Assembly: GCF_001861355.1 (NCBI RefSeq)
Contig: NZ_MASN01000035.1
Span: 248,001-312,000 of the forward strand
DNA: 64,000 nt
Source: Natrialba sp. SSL1
GTDB lineage: Archaea > Halobacteriota > Halobacteria > Halobacteriales > Natrialbaceae
Reading direction: 5' to 3'
A program made the position numbers and the translations under genes. Positions 1-8,543 of this stretch are shown here, in pieces (the stretch's first letter is position 1; every line of letters begins with the position of its first letter). The notes under the pieces are model-generated. The model was not told the DNA's origin and did not search any database. It was given only the letters and a program-made list of their open reading frames with translations.

Positions 1-1002
1 GCTGGCTCGTGTGATCTGGCTCGACCTGTTCAACCGCGACACCGCAGTCCGGCGCTTTGTACTCAACGTACTCGACAAGACGACGGAACGCCCAGATGTG
101 ATGCCAGTCAGCGTGAGGCAGTCGCTCACGGATATCGGTCAAGTCCTCGAACACGATCACGTCGCACTCGTGGTCAACTGCTTCGTCAACGATCTCGTTG
201 GCGACTGTGTGGATATACTGTTTGCGCCATGCTCGTTCTCGCTTTCCAAGCCGAAGCAAGGCGTTGTGAGCGGCTTGTGTCCCACGCTGTTGCATCTCTG
301 CTCGGCGTTTTTCAAACTCCTGTATCCAGTGGTCGTACTCCTCACCACTCCAGAACGTGCCTGTTGACGCGACGGCAAGGCTATTCACGCCGAGGTCGAT
401 CCCGAGGACTGTCTGGTGCCCGGTATCGTCCGAACCCTCAATTTCAACAGCTTCACCGTCTGTGCCTATCTTCCGTGTTTTAACGTGGAAGTAGAACTCG
501 TCGGTGCTTGGTCGTACTGGAGTGTACTCGTCCGAAACTCGTAGTCATCCGCAAGGACGTACTCCTCGTATGGTGTTGGACTGTCTGCTGGGAGTTCAAA
601 ATCACACTCGATGCGTCCGTTCACCGTCGAGAGTGAGATTTTGTTGCGGTAGAATGTCGCGCTCCGCTTGTCGTAGACCATACTCCAAGAGGTAAACTCT
701 GGCTTGTTCGTCCGTTTGCCTTTCTTCCAGCGGTCAACACCACTATCGACGGCGTGAACGGCACGCCGGATGGCTTCTTGGACGAGATTCGCTGTCAGGT
801 CAGTTTCCTCGCGGAGTCGGTTATACAAAGCATCTCTGGCTTTCACGTTCGAGGTGACGCAGTCTTCGTAGTCGGTGTTGTCCCAGCAGTAGTCACTGGC
901 CTCGTTCGCGCAGTAGAGGAACTGGTCAGCAGTTTCGTGGAGGTCGTCGTGATACTCGTCGGGAACAACGAGTTTGACCGGCGCAGTTCGTCTGACCTCC
1001 AT
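1..1002 (-). pseudogene. tnpB: IS1341-type TnpB (IS200/IS605 family), frameshifted and cut by the window edge
   Basis: The minus strand encodes the N-terminal part of a TnpB RNA-guided nuclease, starting at the ATG at 1002 (MEVRRTAPVKLVVPDEY). The first frame is open for 178 codons to 466. Around 502-510 the reading frame shifts by one base, because family-like sequence (DEFYFHVKTRKIG) continues in the next frame to the window start. In that frame I read GIDLGVNSLAVAS (RuvC-I Asp) and VIVFEDLTDIRERL (RuvC-II Glu). The zinc ribbon and third catalytic Asp would lie beyond position 1. No tnpA is visible, so this is a stand-alone tnpB. The frameshift suggests an inactive copy, although a sequencing error cannot be excluded. 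Confidence 0.85.
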
Positions 1003-1385
1003 GTTTCAGATGTGGTTTCAACGGAACTTAATCATTGGGGAGTCGGTCGGCTGCTGTCTTGTGGTTTGCGTCACTCTGTGTCGGCTTCCTCCCCGGCCTA
1101 CTCACTTCGTGCTTCCGACCAGTCGGAAGCCCTCGCTCCTTGAGGCCGGGGGCTCCGCCTCGAAACTGCTGAACGGTGGGGTACTCGAGTAAGCCCGGTC
1201 GAACTGAGCGCCAGACACACCGATATGATGTGGTTAAACCGTTCCTGAGACAAAACTGACGGGCGGAGTGTGTGGACTTCCCCAGTTGGGACGGCTGGGA
1301 CCAATAGGGTGCTGGAACTGATGGAACGCTGGAGCCGACGGAACAGAACACAACACCAATAGGCAAACCGGTACAAGCCGTGGCC
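1003..1385. other. Gap upstream of tnpB, with a nested inverted repeat
   Basis: No protein gene is supported here. The left part (1003-1200) is the presumed left end of the TnpB element and holds the nested hairpin listed separately. An ACTCGAGT palindrome lies at 1183-1190. The right part (1200-1385) is the leader region of rnp4, and I see no clear element in it. Confidence 0.5.
1091..1151. repeat. Nested perfect inverted repeat (two-tier hairpin)
   Basis: The outer arms CCCCGGCCT (1091-1099) and AGGCCGGGG (1143-1151) are perfect reverse complements. Inside them GCTTCCGAC (1111-1119) and GTCGGAAGC (1122-1130) form a second perfect 9-bp stem with a CA loop. IS200/IS605 elements carry imperfect subterminal hairpins at their ends, and this one lies about 90 bp upstream of the tnpB start. 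It is therefore a plausible left-end structure. Confidence 0.6.
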
Positions 1386-1718
1386 ATGACCGTCGCCGAG
1401 GAACGGATCGGTCGCCTTCACGACCTCGCTCGAGCGGCGGCAGCCGACGGCGAGGACGACCGTGCGCGATACTACGTTCGACTCGCTCGTCGTGTCGCAG
1501 AGCGCAACCGATTGCCCCTCCCGCGTGAGTTTCGACGCTTCACCTGTGACGACTGCGACACCTATCTTCGCCCGGGCAAGAACGCACGGGTCAGGCTGCA
1601 GAACGGCCACGTCGTGATCTCCTGTGACTGTGGCGCACACGCTCGCTACCCCTACACGGAGCGCGAGGACAGTGTCGAGTCGGACACCGGCTCGGAATCG
1701 CCCACTGACGGGCGGTAA
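1386..1718 (+). CDS. rnp4: Ribonuclease P protein component 4 (Rpr2/Rpp21/Rnp4)
   Basis: This 110-residue protein has an N-terminal helical part (EERIGRLHDLARAAAADG) followed by a zinc ribbon with CDDC near residue 51 and CDCG near residue 81. That is the layout of archaeal Rnp4, the Rpr2/Rpp21 subunit that pairs with Rnp1 or similar proteins on RNase P RNA for tRNA 5' maturation. The ATG at 1386 was preferred to the GTG two codons upstream because it begins the family-like MTVAEERI. A YhbY/CRM RNA-binding protein follows 84 bp downstream, a common haloarchaeal pairing that suggests a small RNA-processing operon. The acidic C-terminal tail is usual for halophiles. Confidence 0.9.
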   Translation: MTVAEERIGRLHDLARAAAADGEDDRARYYVRLARRVAERNRLPLPREFRRFTCDDCDTYLRPGKNARVRLQNGHVVISCDCGAHARYPYTEREDSVESDTGSESPTDGR

Positions 1719-1802
1719 CTGCGGATACCGGTATCGTGGCAGCGATGACAGCGCAGCCCCGTCTTCGAGAGGATTAACCGCCTGGACCCGATACGTGTCG
1801 GT

Positions 1803-2051
1803 ATGGACCAGCAGAAACTCAAAGAGCGGGCCCACGACGTCGACGTTACCGTCTGGGTCGGCAAGAGCGGTGTCGACGCCGTCGTCGACGAACTCAACGA
1901 CCAGCTCGCGGATCGAGACCTCGTGAAGGTGAAGTTCCTCCGCGCGGCCCGCGCCGGCAGTTCGACCGAGGAAAAGGCAGCGGGCCTCGCAGACAGCGTC
2001 AACGCACAGGTGATCGATACGCGCGGTCATACGGCCGTTTTCCACCGGTAG
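1803..2051 (+). CDS. YhbY/CRM-domain RNA-binding protein
   Basis: This 82-residue protein consists of one CRS1-YhbY (CRM) domain. It begins MDQQKLKERAHDVDVTVWVGK and continues with the helical segment and the strand LVKVKFLRAARAG. The family's GxxG-type loop is represented by VGKSG. Bacterial YhbY binds pre-50S ribosomes and plant relatives bind introns; the archaeal protein is thought to act in ribosome assembly or RNA processing. It lies just downstream of rnp4 on the same strand. Length and fold are typical, and nothing is broken. Confidence 0.9.
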   Translation: MDQQKLKERAHDVDVTVWVGKSGVDAVVDELNDQLADRDLVKVKFLRAARAGSSTEEKAAGLADSVNAQVIDTRGHTAVFHR

Positions 2052-2211
2052 ACTCCGGAAATCATCGGACAGCACCGATCATCTCCGGAAATCATTGGTA
2101 GGTGCCGACAACCACCGGAAACCACAGACAACCACCGACGACCACCAGCACGGTCGACACGCGGCGAAAAGACACACAGCGACTCTTTTACAACAGATAG
2201 GCCACGCCGAT

Positions 2212-3135
2212 CTAGGCCGCCGACTCCGTCGACACCAGATAGACGCCAACCGCCATCACAGCACCGCCCAGCACGAACCGCGAGCCGAGCGACTCACCCA
2301 GCACCGCCGCTCCGAAAATCGCCCCGACAACCGGCTGGACGAAGAAGAACGCCGAGATGACGCTCGCGTCGACGTACTCGAGTCCCTTGTACCAGAGATA
2401 CCACGCGGCCGCGGTGCCGAGAAGACCGAGGTAGAGCACCGCGACGACGAGTTCCGGCGTCACCGGAATCGAGGACAGCGAGGCGTCAGTGCGGGCGAGT
2501 TCGACCGGCACGAGGACGGCGAGCATGGGCACCGCAGCGACACAGGAGTACGTCGCCGTCTCGAGTGCGGAGTAGCGTTCAATCAGCGGCTTCCCGAGAA
2601 CGGTGTACAGCGCCCACGTCGCGCTCGCGAGCAGGAGCATGAGGATGCCGGTCGTCGCGACGCCGGCGAGTTCGGCGAGGTGGTACTGCCCGGAGAGGAC
2701 GATGACGGTGCCAGCGGTCGCGATAGTGATCCCAGCGACGAGCCGCGGGGAGAGGTCCTCGCCGAGCAGGGAGACGCCGAGCAGGATCGTGAAGATCGGC
2801 GTGAGGACGGTGATGAGCGAGCCCTGGCTGGCGGTCGTCAACGCGGTGCCGACGAACTGGGTTGCGAGCGAGGCGGCGACGACCGCACCGAGAACCGCGA
2901 AACTGAGCAGGTCTCGCCGGGAAAAGCGCCGGCGGGGGTAGACGTAATTGACGACGGTGAGCAGGGCAATCGCGCCGACGGCGACCCGCAGAAACGCGAG
3001 CGTCAGCGGCGGGACGGCATCGAAGCCCCACTTGCTGACGCCGTAGAGGCCGCCCCAGAGCGCTGCGGCGGCGAGCGGGGCCAGTGCGAAGAGATACGGC
3101 GAGATCGGCGGCAGCGAAACGGCTTTCCAGTACAC
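2212..3135 (-). CDS. EamA/DMT-family membrane transporter
   Basis: This 307-residue hydrophobic protein has about ten predicted membrane segments in two halves, the pattern of the two EamA repeats of the drug/metabolite transporter superfamily. Typical segments are ALAPLAAAALWGGLYGVSKW at the N-terminus and AFFFVQPVVGAIFGAAVLGE in the second half, where the DMT glycine/proline-rich motif ends in LGE. Members export metabolites such as amino acids, but the substrate cannot be read from sequence. The gene is convergent with the YhbY gene. A long open frame on the opposite strand is only a shadow. Confidence 0.88.
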   Translation of the reverse strand: MYWKAVSLPPISPYLFALAPLAAAALWGGLYGVSKWGFDAVPPLTLAFLRVAVGAIALLTVVNYVYPRRRFSRRDLLSFAVLGAVVAASLATQFVGTALTTASQGSLITVLTPIFTILLGVSLLGEDLSPRLVAGITIATAGTVIVLSGQYHLAELAGVATTGILMLLLASATWALYTVLGKPLIERYSALETATYSCVAAVPMLAVLVPVELARTDASLSSIPVTPELVVAVLYLGLLGTAAAWYLWYKGLEYVDASVISAFFFVQPVVGAIFGAAVLGESLGSRFVLGGAVMAVGVYLVSTESAA

Positions 3136-3223
3136 ATTCAGAGTAGGGACTGTCCGGGAATGGGTGCTATCGTTAGGATGTTAACTTCGGTTGGTTCGTG
3201 TCCGCTCGCCTGCGTCAGAGAGG

Positions 3224-3261
3224 GGAACAGGAGCAAGAACAGAAACAGAAACAGAACAAAC
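3224..3261. repeat. Short ACAGAA-type simple repeat
   Basis: Between the EamA gene and the HTH gene there is an A-rich run built of imperfect CAGAAA hexamers. It is probably slipped-strand DNA without function. Confidence 0.6.
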
Positions 3262-3296
3262 AACCACCAGTCCAGAAACAGTCACTCCCTGGCGAG

Positions 3297-4052
3297 TCAC
3301 GTATGCTCGCAGTCTCCCTCGGGCCAGTCGAGTCGACCACTTTGCGATTCCCCACTGGACTCGAGTACACCCACCATCGGAGCCAATAACTTCTGCTCGG
3401 CGCGACGGAGCGTCTTCGAAACCGCGGCGTCCGAGACGTCGAGGTCGGCTGCGAGGTCGCCGAGCGTTGCCGTCCGCGGGACCGCATAGTAGCCGCCGGC
3501 GACAGCCCGGTGAAGGGTCTCGCGCTCAGTTTCGGTGAGTTGTCGCGCGCCCTCGAGGACGGTGGTCCCGACCGCATCGGCACGGACATCCGCCAGCACC
3601 GTCTCGGGGTCGAGGCGCTGGCGGTCGTGGACCTCGAACTCGTCGTCGTGGTCGCTGAGGACGGCCAGCGTGTGCTCGGCGGCGCGCTCGTCGTCGAAGC
3701 CGATCTGCCAGCGCTCGCGGCCGTCGACGTTCTCGAAGGGCGCAGTGAGGTAGCCCCCGTTGGCGACGACGGTGCCCATCGTCACGGTCGTCCCCATCGT
3801 CAGATGGACGCGCGCGGTTCCACCCTGCTTTGCGAGTAAGTTGAAGGAGTCAGTCTCCGGATGTGCGCGGATCACGTCCAGCCCGTGCTCAAGTGCGGTC
3901 CGGTCTGCGGCGTCTGCGAGGATGCGCAACTCGAGTTGGGAACGGTCGTGGTCGTAGTGCCAGTGTGGGGTGACGAATGCGACCTCGTGGGCGTCGCTGG
4001 CCGCGCTCAGTGGGCAGTCGTCCTGCCGGATCGAAAGCGCGAGGCTGATCAT
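3297..4052 (-). CDS. Bat-type helix-turn-helix transcriptional regulator
   Basis: This 251-residue protein has an N-terminal effector-like region and a C-terminal HTH_10 domain of the bacterio-opsin activator type. That domain includes QLTETERETLHRAVAGGYY, followed by the helix-turn-helix LGDLAADLDVSDAAVSKTLR. The family is abundant in haloarchaea and acts as DNA-binding regulators. The start at 4052 (MISLALSIRQDD) was chosen because upstream codons are arginine-rich shadow sequence that runs towards the SRP RNA gene. The regulated genes cannot be named. It sits between the EamA gene and the SRP RNA. Confidence 0.85.
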   Translation of the reverse strand: MISLALSIRQDDCPLSAASDAHEVAFVTPHWHYDHDRSQLELRILADAADRTALEHGLDVIRAHPETDSFNLLAKQGGTARVHLTMGTTVTMGTVVANGGYLTAPFENVDGRERWQIGFDDERAAEHTLAVLSDHDDEFEVHDRQRLDPETVLADVRADAVGTTVLEGARQLTETERETLHRAVAGGYYAVPRTATLGDLAADLDVSDAAVSKTLRRAEQKLLAPMVGVLESSGESQSGRLDWPEGDCEHT

Positions 4053-4200
4053 ACGTATGCCTCGGGGTCGACGGCTAATCGTGTTGTGGTCGCGGCTGGA
4101 ACTGCGCTGGGTGGTGTGGGTGTTACGGGTAGTACGGCTGTTGCCGGCCACCGTTGTGCCTGTGGCCGACGCTGAACGAGTAGAATGCAGTATGAATGTG

Positions 4201-4498
4201 GAGGCCGCGATTGCCCGGCGTTCCGGCCGGGGGAATCCCGGTTGCCTTCTCCACCCCGCGACCCGTCGAGCGACAGGTGTCCGGCGGTCCACTGCTCGCT
4301 TCCGCGCCTGATGGGCTGTCGCCGGCTAACCACGATGGGACGTCCCTGCGGACGGCCACCGTGGACCGCTGTCCCCGACGGACGAGGCTTCCACGTTGGC
4401 TCCCGGGGCCCCGGCCGGTCTGACCGGACGCCCGCGGTGTTCGGTCCCCGCTAATGACCATAGCGCGGGTAGTGAGCAGGGCCAAACTGCCCGACCTA
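4201..4498 (-). ncRNA. Signal recognition particle RNA (7S RNA)
   Basis: The minus-strand transcript of this stretch has the SRP S-domain helix 8 signature GCGCGGAAGCGAGCAG (4292-4307): a GGAA tetraloop on a short stem followed by the AGCAG internal loop, closed by CAGG/CCTG. A long helix 5 can be drawn: CCGGCCGGGG with CCCCCGGCCGG, GGCGT with ACGCC, and CCGCG with CGCGG. Helix 1 can pair AGGTC (5' end, 4493-4497) with GGCCT (3' end, 4202-4206). The length of about 298 nt fits the roughly 300-nt haloarchaeal 7S RNA. It binds SRP54 and SRP19 for co-translational membrane targeting. The exact ends are estimated from helix 1 and the promoter. Confidence 0.9.
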
Positions 4499-4519
4499 TC
4501 CACTCGAATGTAGCGTCCG

Positions 4520-4535
4520 GCTACTTAAGGACCTT
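4520..4535 (-). promoter_or_regulatory. Archaeal promoter (BRE/TATA) of the SRP RNA
   Basis: On the minus strand the sequence CGAAAGGTCCTTAAGTAG supplies a purine-rich BRE followed by a TATA-like CTTAAGTA (4522-4529). It is centred about 27 nt upstream of the inferred RNA 5' end near 4498, which is the standard archaeal spacing. Confidence 0.7.
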
Positions 4536-4576
4536 TCGCCTCGCCAACCGCACGACGGCAGTCTACTCGCCTCGCT

Positions 4577-4719
4577 CAGTTCATCCAGTTCATCCAAATC
4601 AGCCAGGTCACTTACCTCACCCAGACCGCCCAGACCACTCAGACCGCTCAGACCGGTCAAACCACCCAGTCCATCCAGACTGCCCAGACTACTCAGACCA
4701 CCCAGTTCATCCAGTCCAC
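4577..4719. repeat. Degenerate 9-bp tandem repeat, about 16 units
   Basis: On the plus strand units such as CAGACCACT, CAGACCGCC and CAGTTCATC follow each other at a 9-bp period. Read on the minus strand one frame gives leucine at every third codon (LxxLxxL, rich in Gly, Ser, Asp). It lies between the end of the potassium channel gene and the SRP RNA promoter. That frame has no convincing start of its own, so I annotate it as a repeat and not as a protein. Confidence 0.75.
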
Positions 4720-4757
4720 GACAATCTCTCCCAACGAATACACAACCCTCTCCAGCC

Positions 4758-6530
4758 TCACTGCACACCGTCGCCGTCACCATCAGTCCGCTCTCGACCC
4801 TGTTCGTACACCTCCCGAACCCACTCCAGCTGTCGATCCGTTCCCGACAGTATAAGCGAGTCACCCGACTCAAGTACCATCCCATCTGGATCGCTGTAGA
4901 ACGCCCCCGCTCGCTCGAGTGCGACGACGGCACAGCCGGTCTCGCGCTGAATACGTGCCTGTGAGAGTTCTGTCCCACTGCGTGCCGGGACCGCGACCTG
5001 TTCGATCACCACCCGATCGCCGAGTCGCATCGTCTCGTGTTCGAACACCCGGAGCATGATCATCCGGCCCGCAACGCTTGGCAGTGCGAGCACGTCAGAC
5101 GCCCCTGCCGTTCGCAACGCGTTCACATTGGCTGTCGTCTCTGCGCAAGCAATGATCCGCACTGCTGGATTCAGCGCCCGCGCAGTCAACGTTGCAAGGA
5201 TCGTCTCGGCATCCGACTCGAGTGCAACGAGAAACGTCTGTGCATCCCTGATCCCTGCCTCGATGAGAACCGCTTCCTCGGTCGCATCACCAACGACGTC
5301 GCTCTGCGCTGCGGGATCGGTGTCGATCACCGTCGTTTCGACGCCCGCCCGTTCGAGCGTTCCACGGGTGGTCGCGCCGACCAGACCCCGGCCAGCAACG
5401 ACGACCCGACCACCGGTCTCTCGGTACTGCGTTCCCCGCGTGCCCGTTCGCTCGGCGACCGCTGCCTGCGCTGCTTCCGTGCCGACGACGACCAGTGTCG
5501 TGTTCTCGTCGACGCGAACGTGTTCTGAGAGCACGGTGACGAAGTCGCCACGCACCCAGGCACCGAGCACCGTCGCCCCAGTTCGCTCGAGCCGCCGCAT
5601 CGACGCGACCGTCTCTCCGAACAGCTCCGACTCGGGATCGACGTGGTACTCGAGAACGTCGTATGCTTCCTCGAACGCGTCGCGGTCGTCGACTGCGAGT
5701 GTGACGACAGTCCGGACGCGGTCGCCGAGTGCCTTGCCGAGTCGGTGTTTCGGCAGCAGGACCTCGTCGACGCCGGCATACCGGAAGTACCGGGCCAACG
5801 AGAGCTCGCCGACGAAGGCGAAGATTGGGACCGAGGGGGAGGACGTTTCGATGGTGAGCGCGGCTCGCAGTACGTCGCGCTCTGTAGCGTCGACGACGAC
5901 GGCACGGGCTTCGTCGAGTCGGGCAGCCTCGAGGCCGTCGGTGGTCGTCGGATCACGGTGTAAGACGGTCAACGAGGATTCGTAGAGCGATTGGGCTCGC
6001 TCCGGATCGCCTTCGACGATGACGTGGGGCGTTCCGTTGGCCGTCAGTTCGTCGATGAGTTGTTCGCAACTGGCAGTGTAGCCGACGATGACGACGTGGT
6101 CCGTGAGCGCGTCGGTTTCCGTTGGCGGCGTCGGCTCCACCATCTGCTGAAGCCAGGGGATGACGAACTGCGGGATTGCGACGGCGATGTAGGCGATTCC
6201 GGTCACCTGGATGAGCAGCACCAAGACGGTCATCTCGAGGGTTTCCCAGGGCGCGTCCTGCCCGTAGCCGGTGGTAGTCATCGACTGGACGACGATTTCC
6301 AGCGCCTGGTACCAGGTTCGTGACTCGCCCTCGAAGACAGCCATTCCCCACTGGTACGTGAGGGTGTAGACAGCGAGCAGGACGACGAACGATGCCAGAT
6401 AGACAACTAGACGTCGGGTCAGTGCAACCAACGGGCCACACCCCTGAGACGGCCTTTCGGCCAGCGTCGGGACCGCGGCCGGTGTCGGGACCGTTCCGAC
6501 GGGTTCGGCTCGGACATACCGATTCCACAC
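4758..6530 (-). CDS. Potassium channel with two RCK (TrkA-N/TrkA-C) units
   Basis: A two-helix channel domain (LVVYLASFVVLLAVYTLTYQ, then a second helix) flanks the potassium selectivity filter TTGYG (around 6260-6275). It is followed by a TrkA-N Rossmann fold (HVVIVGYTASCEQLIDEL), a TrkA-C-like region, a second TrkA-N (RVVVAGRGLVGATTRGTL) and a final TrkA-C domain (GDRVVIEQVAVP). This is the Kch/MthK-like arrangement in which nucleotide or ion binding to RCK gates potassium flow, important for osmotic balance. The start is uncertain: I give the GTG at 6530 (590 aa), but a TTG at 6431 would leave a shorter, more typical N-terminus. Confidence 0.85.
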   Translation of the reverse strand: MWNRYVRAEPVGTVPTPAAVPTLAERPSQGCGPLVALTRRLVVYLASFVVLLAVYTLTYQWGMAVFEGESRTWYQALEIVVQSMTTTGYGQDAPWETLEMTVLVLLIQVTGIAYIAVAIPQFVIPWLQQMVEPTPPTETDALTDHVVIVGYTASCEQLIDELTANGTPHVIVEGDPERAQSLYESSLTVLHRDPTTTDGLEAARLDEARAVVVDATERDVLRAALTIETSSPSVPIFAFVGELSLARYFRYAGVDEVLLPKHRLGKALGDRVRTVVTLAVDDRDAFEEAYDVLEYHVDPESELFGETVASMRRLERTGATVLGAWVRGDFVTVLSEHVRVDENTTLVVVGTEAAQAAVAERTGTRGTQYRETGGRVVVAGRGLVGATTRGTLERAGVETTVIDTDPAAQSDVVGDATEEAVLIEAGIRDAQTFLVALESDAETILATLTARALNPAVRIIACAETTANVNALRTAGASDVLALPSVAGRMIMLRVFEHETMRLGDRVVIEQVAVPARSGTELSQARIQRETGCAVVALERAGAFYSDPDGMVLESGDSLILSGTDRQLEWVREVYEQGRERTDGDGDGVQ

Positions 6531-6689
6531 CGTGTGAGAGCATGAGGTTTGGTGGGTTGCCGTTCGCCGTCCGTCGTTCGCCGTTCTACGTCCGCTATCC
6601 ACTGGTATCGACCGGCGATATGAGAGCCGCTCGTTTCGTCGTCCAGTCGGAGGAAAAAGCCCATTAGCCAGCCGCTGTATGTCTGATAC

Positions 6690-7046
6690 ATGGGACTTGG
6701 CAGCACCGCAAAGAAGATTCAGGGCCTCTCCGACCGCGCCGAAGCGATGTACAAGCAGGTACAGCAGCTTCAACAGCGCATCACTAACCTCGAAGGCGAG
6801 GTCGACGACACGCACGACACCGTCAAGCGCATGGATCACCAGATCGCAGAACAGCGCCAGTTGCTGCTCGCGATCGCCGACGAGCACGATATCGACGGTG
6901 AACAGATCCTCGCTGATGCAGCAATCGACGACGCCGACGACCTCGCCGCGGCCGACGCAGAAGGCGAGACCGGTGAGGGCGACGAAGGAGGTTCAGAGAG
7001 CGAAGCCGGTGCAAGCGCTGACGCTGGCGAACAGCCCGCCGAATAG
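6690..7046 (+). CDS. DUF5798-like haloarchaeal coiled-coil protein
   Basis: This 118-residue protein begins MGLGSTAKKIQGLSDRAE, continues with a heptad-rich coiled coil (YKQVQQLQQRITNLEGEV, then KRMDHQIAEQRQLL) and ends in a disordered acidic tail from about residue 80. The start and coiled coil match my recollection of the haloarchaeal DUF5798 family, whose function is unknown. An AT-rich AAAAAGCCCATTA about 25-35 nt upstream of the ATG could serve as a promoter for a near-leaderless transcript. It is divergent from the potassium channel gene. Confidence 0.75.
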   Translation: MGLGSTAKKIQGLSDRAEAMYKQVQQLQQRITNLEGEVDDTHDTVKRMDHQIAEQRQLLLAIADEHDIDGEQILADAAIDDADDLAAADAEGETGEGDEGGSESEAGASADAGEQPAE

Positions 7047-7208
7047 ATCCGATACGTTCCACCCGCGTACGTCGTTTCTGTAGCCGACACAGAACACCAG
7101 ACTCGCTCCGCTGTGGCTTGGGAAAGACGGTAACCGAGTGACGGAAGCGTGACACGGATACAAAAAGAAAGGGAAGACCTAACAACAGTGGCAACATTTG
7201 CCAGCACG

Positions 7209-8189
7209 ATGACGACCCACGAGCGACCGTTGGACTCGGTGCTCGAGACGATCGGGCAAACGCCCCTCGTACGGATTCGAGACGGCCCGCAGGGCGTCCG
7301 AATCTACGCCAAACTCGAGTCGTTCAACCCAGGCGCGAGCGTCAAGGACAGGATCGGCCGCTACATGCTCGAGCGGATGCTCGAACGCGGCGACGTTCCC
7401 GCGGGCGGCACGGTCATCGAGCCGACTGCAGGCAACACGGGCATCGGCTTCGCGACGGCCGCCCAGCAGCTCGGCCTCGACGCCATCTTCGTCGTCCCCG
7501 AACGCTTCAGCGTCGAGAAACAGCAACTCATGGCCGCCCTCGGTGCCGAGGTCATCAACACGCCGACGGAGGACGGCATGGGCGGTGCGATCGACCGCGC
7601 ACACGAACTGGCCGACGAACTCGACGACGCCGTCGTCCCCCAGCAGTTCGCGAACCCGCTGAATACGGAGGCCCACTACGCCACCACCGGCCCCGAAATC
7701 TACGAGGCACTCGACGGCAACGTCGGGGCCATCGTCGCCGGCTGTGGCACCGCGGGCACGCTGATGGGCATCGCCCGCTACGCCCTCGAGCAGGACCCGG
7801 ACACCTACGTCGGCGCAGTCGAACCCGACGGCTCCGTCTACGGCGAACTGCTCGGCGAAGATCGTGAGGAAGGCGAGTACAAGATCGAAGGTATCGGCAC
7901 CCACAACGTCGAGACGAACGAACTGTTCGACCCCGAACTCGTCGACGCGGTGTATCCGGTTGCGGACCGTGATGCGCACGCGGAACTCGAGCGACTCGCA
8001 CGCGAGGAAGGACACCTGGTCGGCTCGAGTGCCGGTGCCGCCGGCGTCGCCGCGAAGCAGGTCGCCCGCAAGATCGCCGACGGCGAGATCGAGACACCCC
8101 ACGACACCGTCGTTACTGTGTTCGCAGACTCGAGTGAGCGCTACCTCTCGAAGGGAATCTACCGCTCGTTCGAGGAGTGGAGTTCCTAA
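7209..8189 (+). CDS. cysK: Cysteine synthase family PLP enzyme
   Basis: This 326-residue fold-type II PLP enzyme has Lys46 in PGASVKDRIG as the Schiff-base lysine. PTAGNTGIGFA is the substrate-binding loop, and GCGTAGTLMG is the phosphate-binding glycine loop. It should convert O-acetylserine or O-phosphoserine with sulfide (or homocysteine) to cysteine (or cystathionine); family membership is clear but the exact substrate is not. The ATG at 7209 (MTTHERPLDSVLETIGQTPL) gives the normal N-terminus; an in-frame upstream start would add about 20 unrelated residues. Confidence 0.93.
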   Translation: MTTHERPLDSVLETIGQTPLVRIRDGPQGVRIYAKLESFNPGASVKDRIGRYMLERMLERGDVPAGGTVIEPTAGNTGIGFATAAQQLGLDAIFVVPERFSVEKQQLMAALGAEVINTPTEDGMGGAIDRAHELADELDDAVVPQQFANPLNTEAHYATTGPEIYEALDGNVGAIVAGCGTAGTLMGIARYALEQDPDTYVGAVEPDGSVYGELLGEDREEGEYKIEGIGTHNVETNELFDPELVDAVYPVADRDAHAELERLAREEGHLVGSSAGAAGVAAKQVARKIADGEIETPHDTVVTVFADSSERYLSKGIYRSFEEWSS

Positions 8190-8543
8190 GCACCGCGTCG
8201 GCGGTGGCACGATTCAGTGTGGGGGTACTCGAGTGTTGGCTGTGTGACTGTGACTATAGCTGTGTGACTGTGACCGTGACTGAGATCGCGATCGTCGCCA
8301 CAAGTATGTGACCGACGCCGCCAACGCTCCTGTTCCACGGCGACAGCAGCTGCCAACGGCTCCTATTTCACACCGATGGCAGCCGCCAAAAGTGCCAGAT
8401 GTATGTATGCGTGCGTGTACGAGAACCAGTATCAGTACCAGTACGCGTGCGAGTGCAAACACCTGCTCTCACGGGAGAGACAGACGTTGTGAGTCCAGCT
8501 CCTCGACAGTCTCCGAGCGAAGGCCGATTGCAGCAATCAGCCG
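8190..8543. other. Intergenic region with a short direct repeat
   Basis: No gene is supported between cysK and the small minus-strand gene. It contains a 16-bp perfect direct repeat GCTGTGTGACTGTGAC (8239-8254 and 8259-8274) within a GTGACT-rich run, and an ACTCGAGT palindrome at 8227-8234. Confidence 0.6.

Noticed and set aside
1098-2075. Minus-strand frame of 325 codons over rnp4 and the YhbY gene
   Set aside because: Both plus-strand genes have clear domain signatures, and the minus frame shows no recognisable domain.
2095-3489. Long plus-strand open frame of 464 codons
   Set aside because: It runs antisense to the EamA transporter gene; its composition is Arg/Asp/Glu/His-rich without domains, which is typical of shadow frames in GC-rich DNA.
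4201-4498. RNase P RNA as an alternative for the structured RNA
   Set aside because: I cannot find the conserved RNase P elements, while the SRP helix 8 GGAA/AGCAG signature and long terminal helices are present.
4496-4978. Minus-strand frame with Leu/Gly repeats as a protein gene
   Set aside because: Its start lies inside the potassium channel gene in another frame, and no start or ribosome site precedes the repeat part. I keep it as a DNA repeat.
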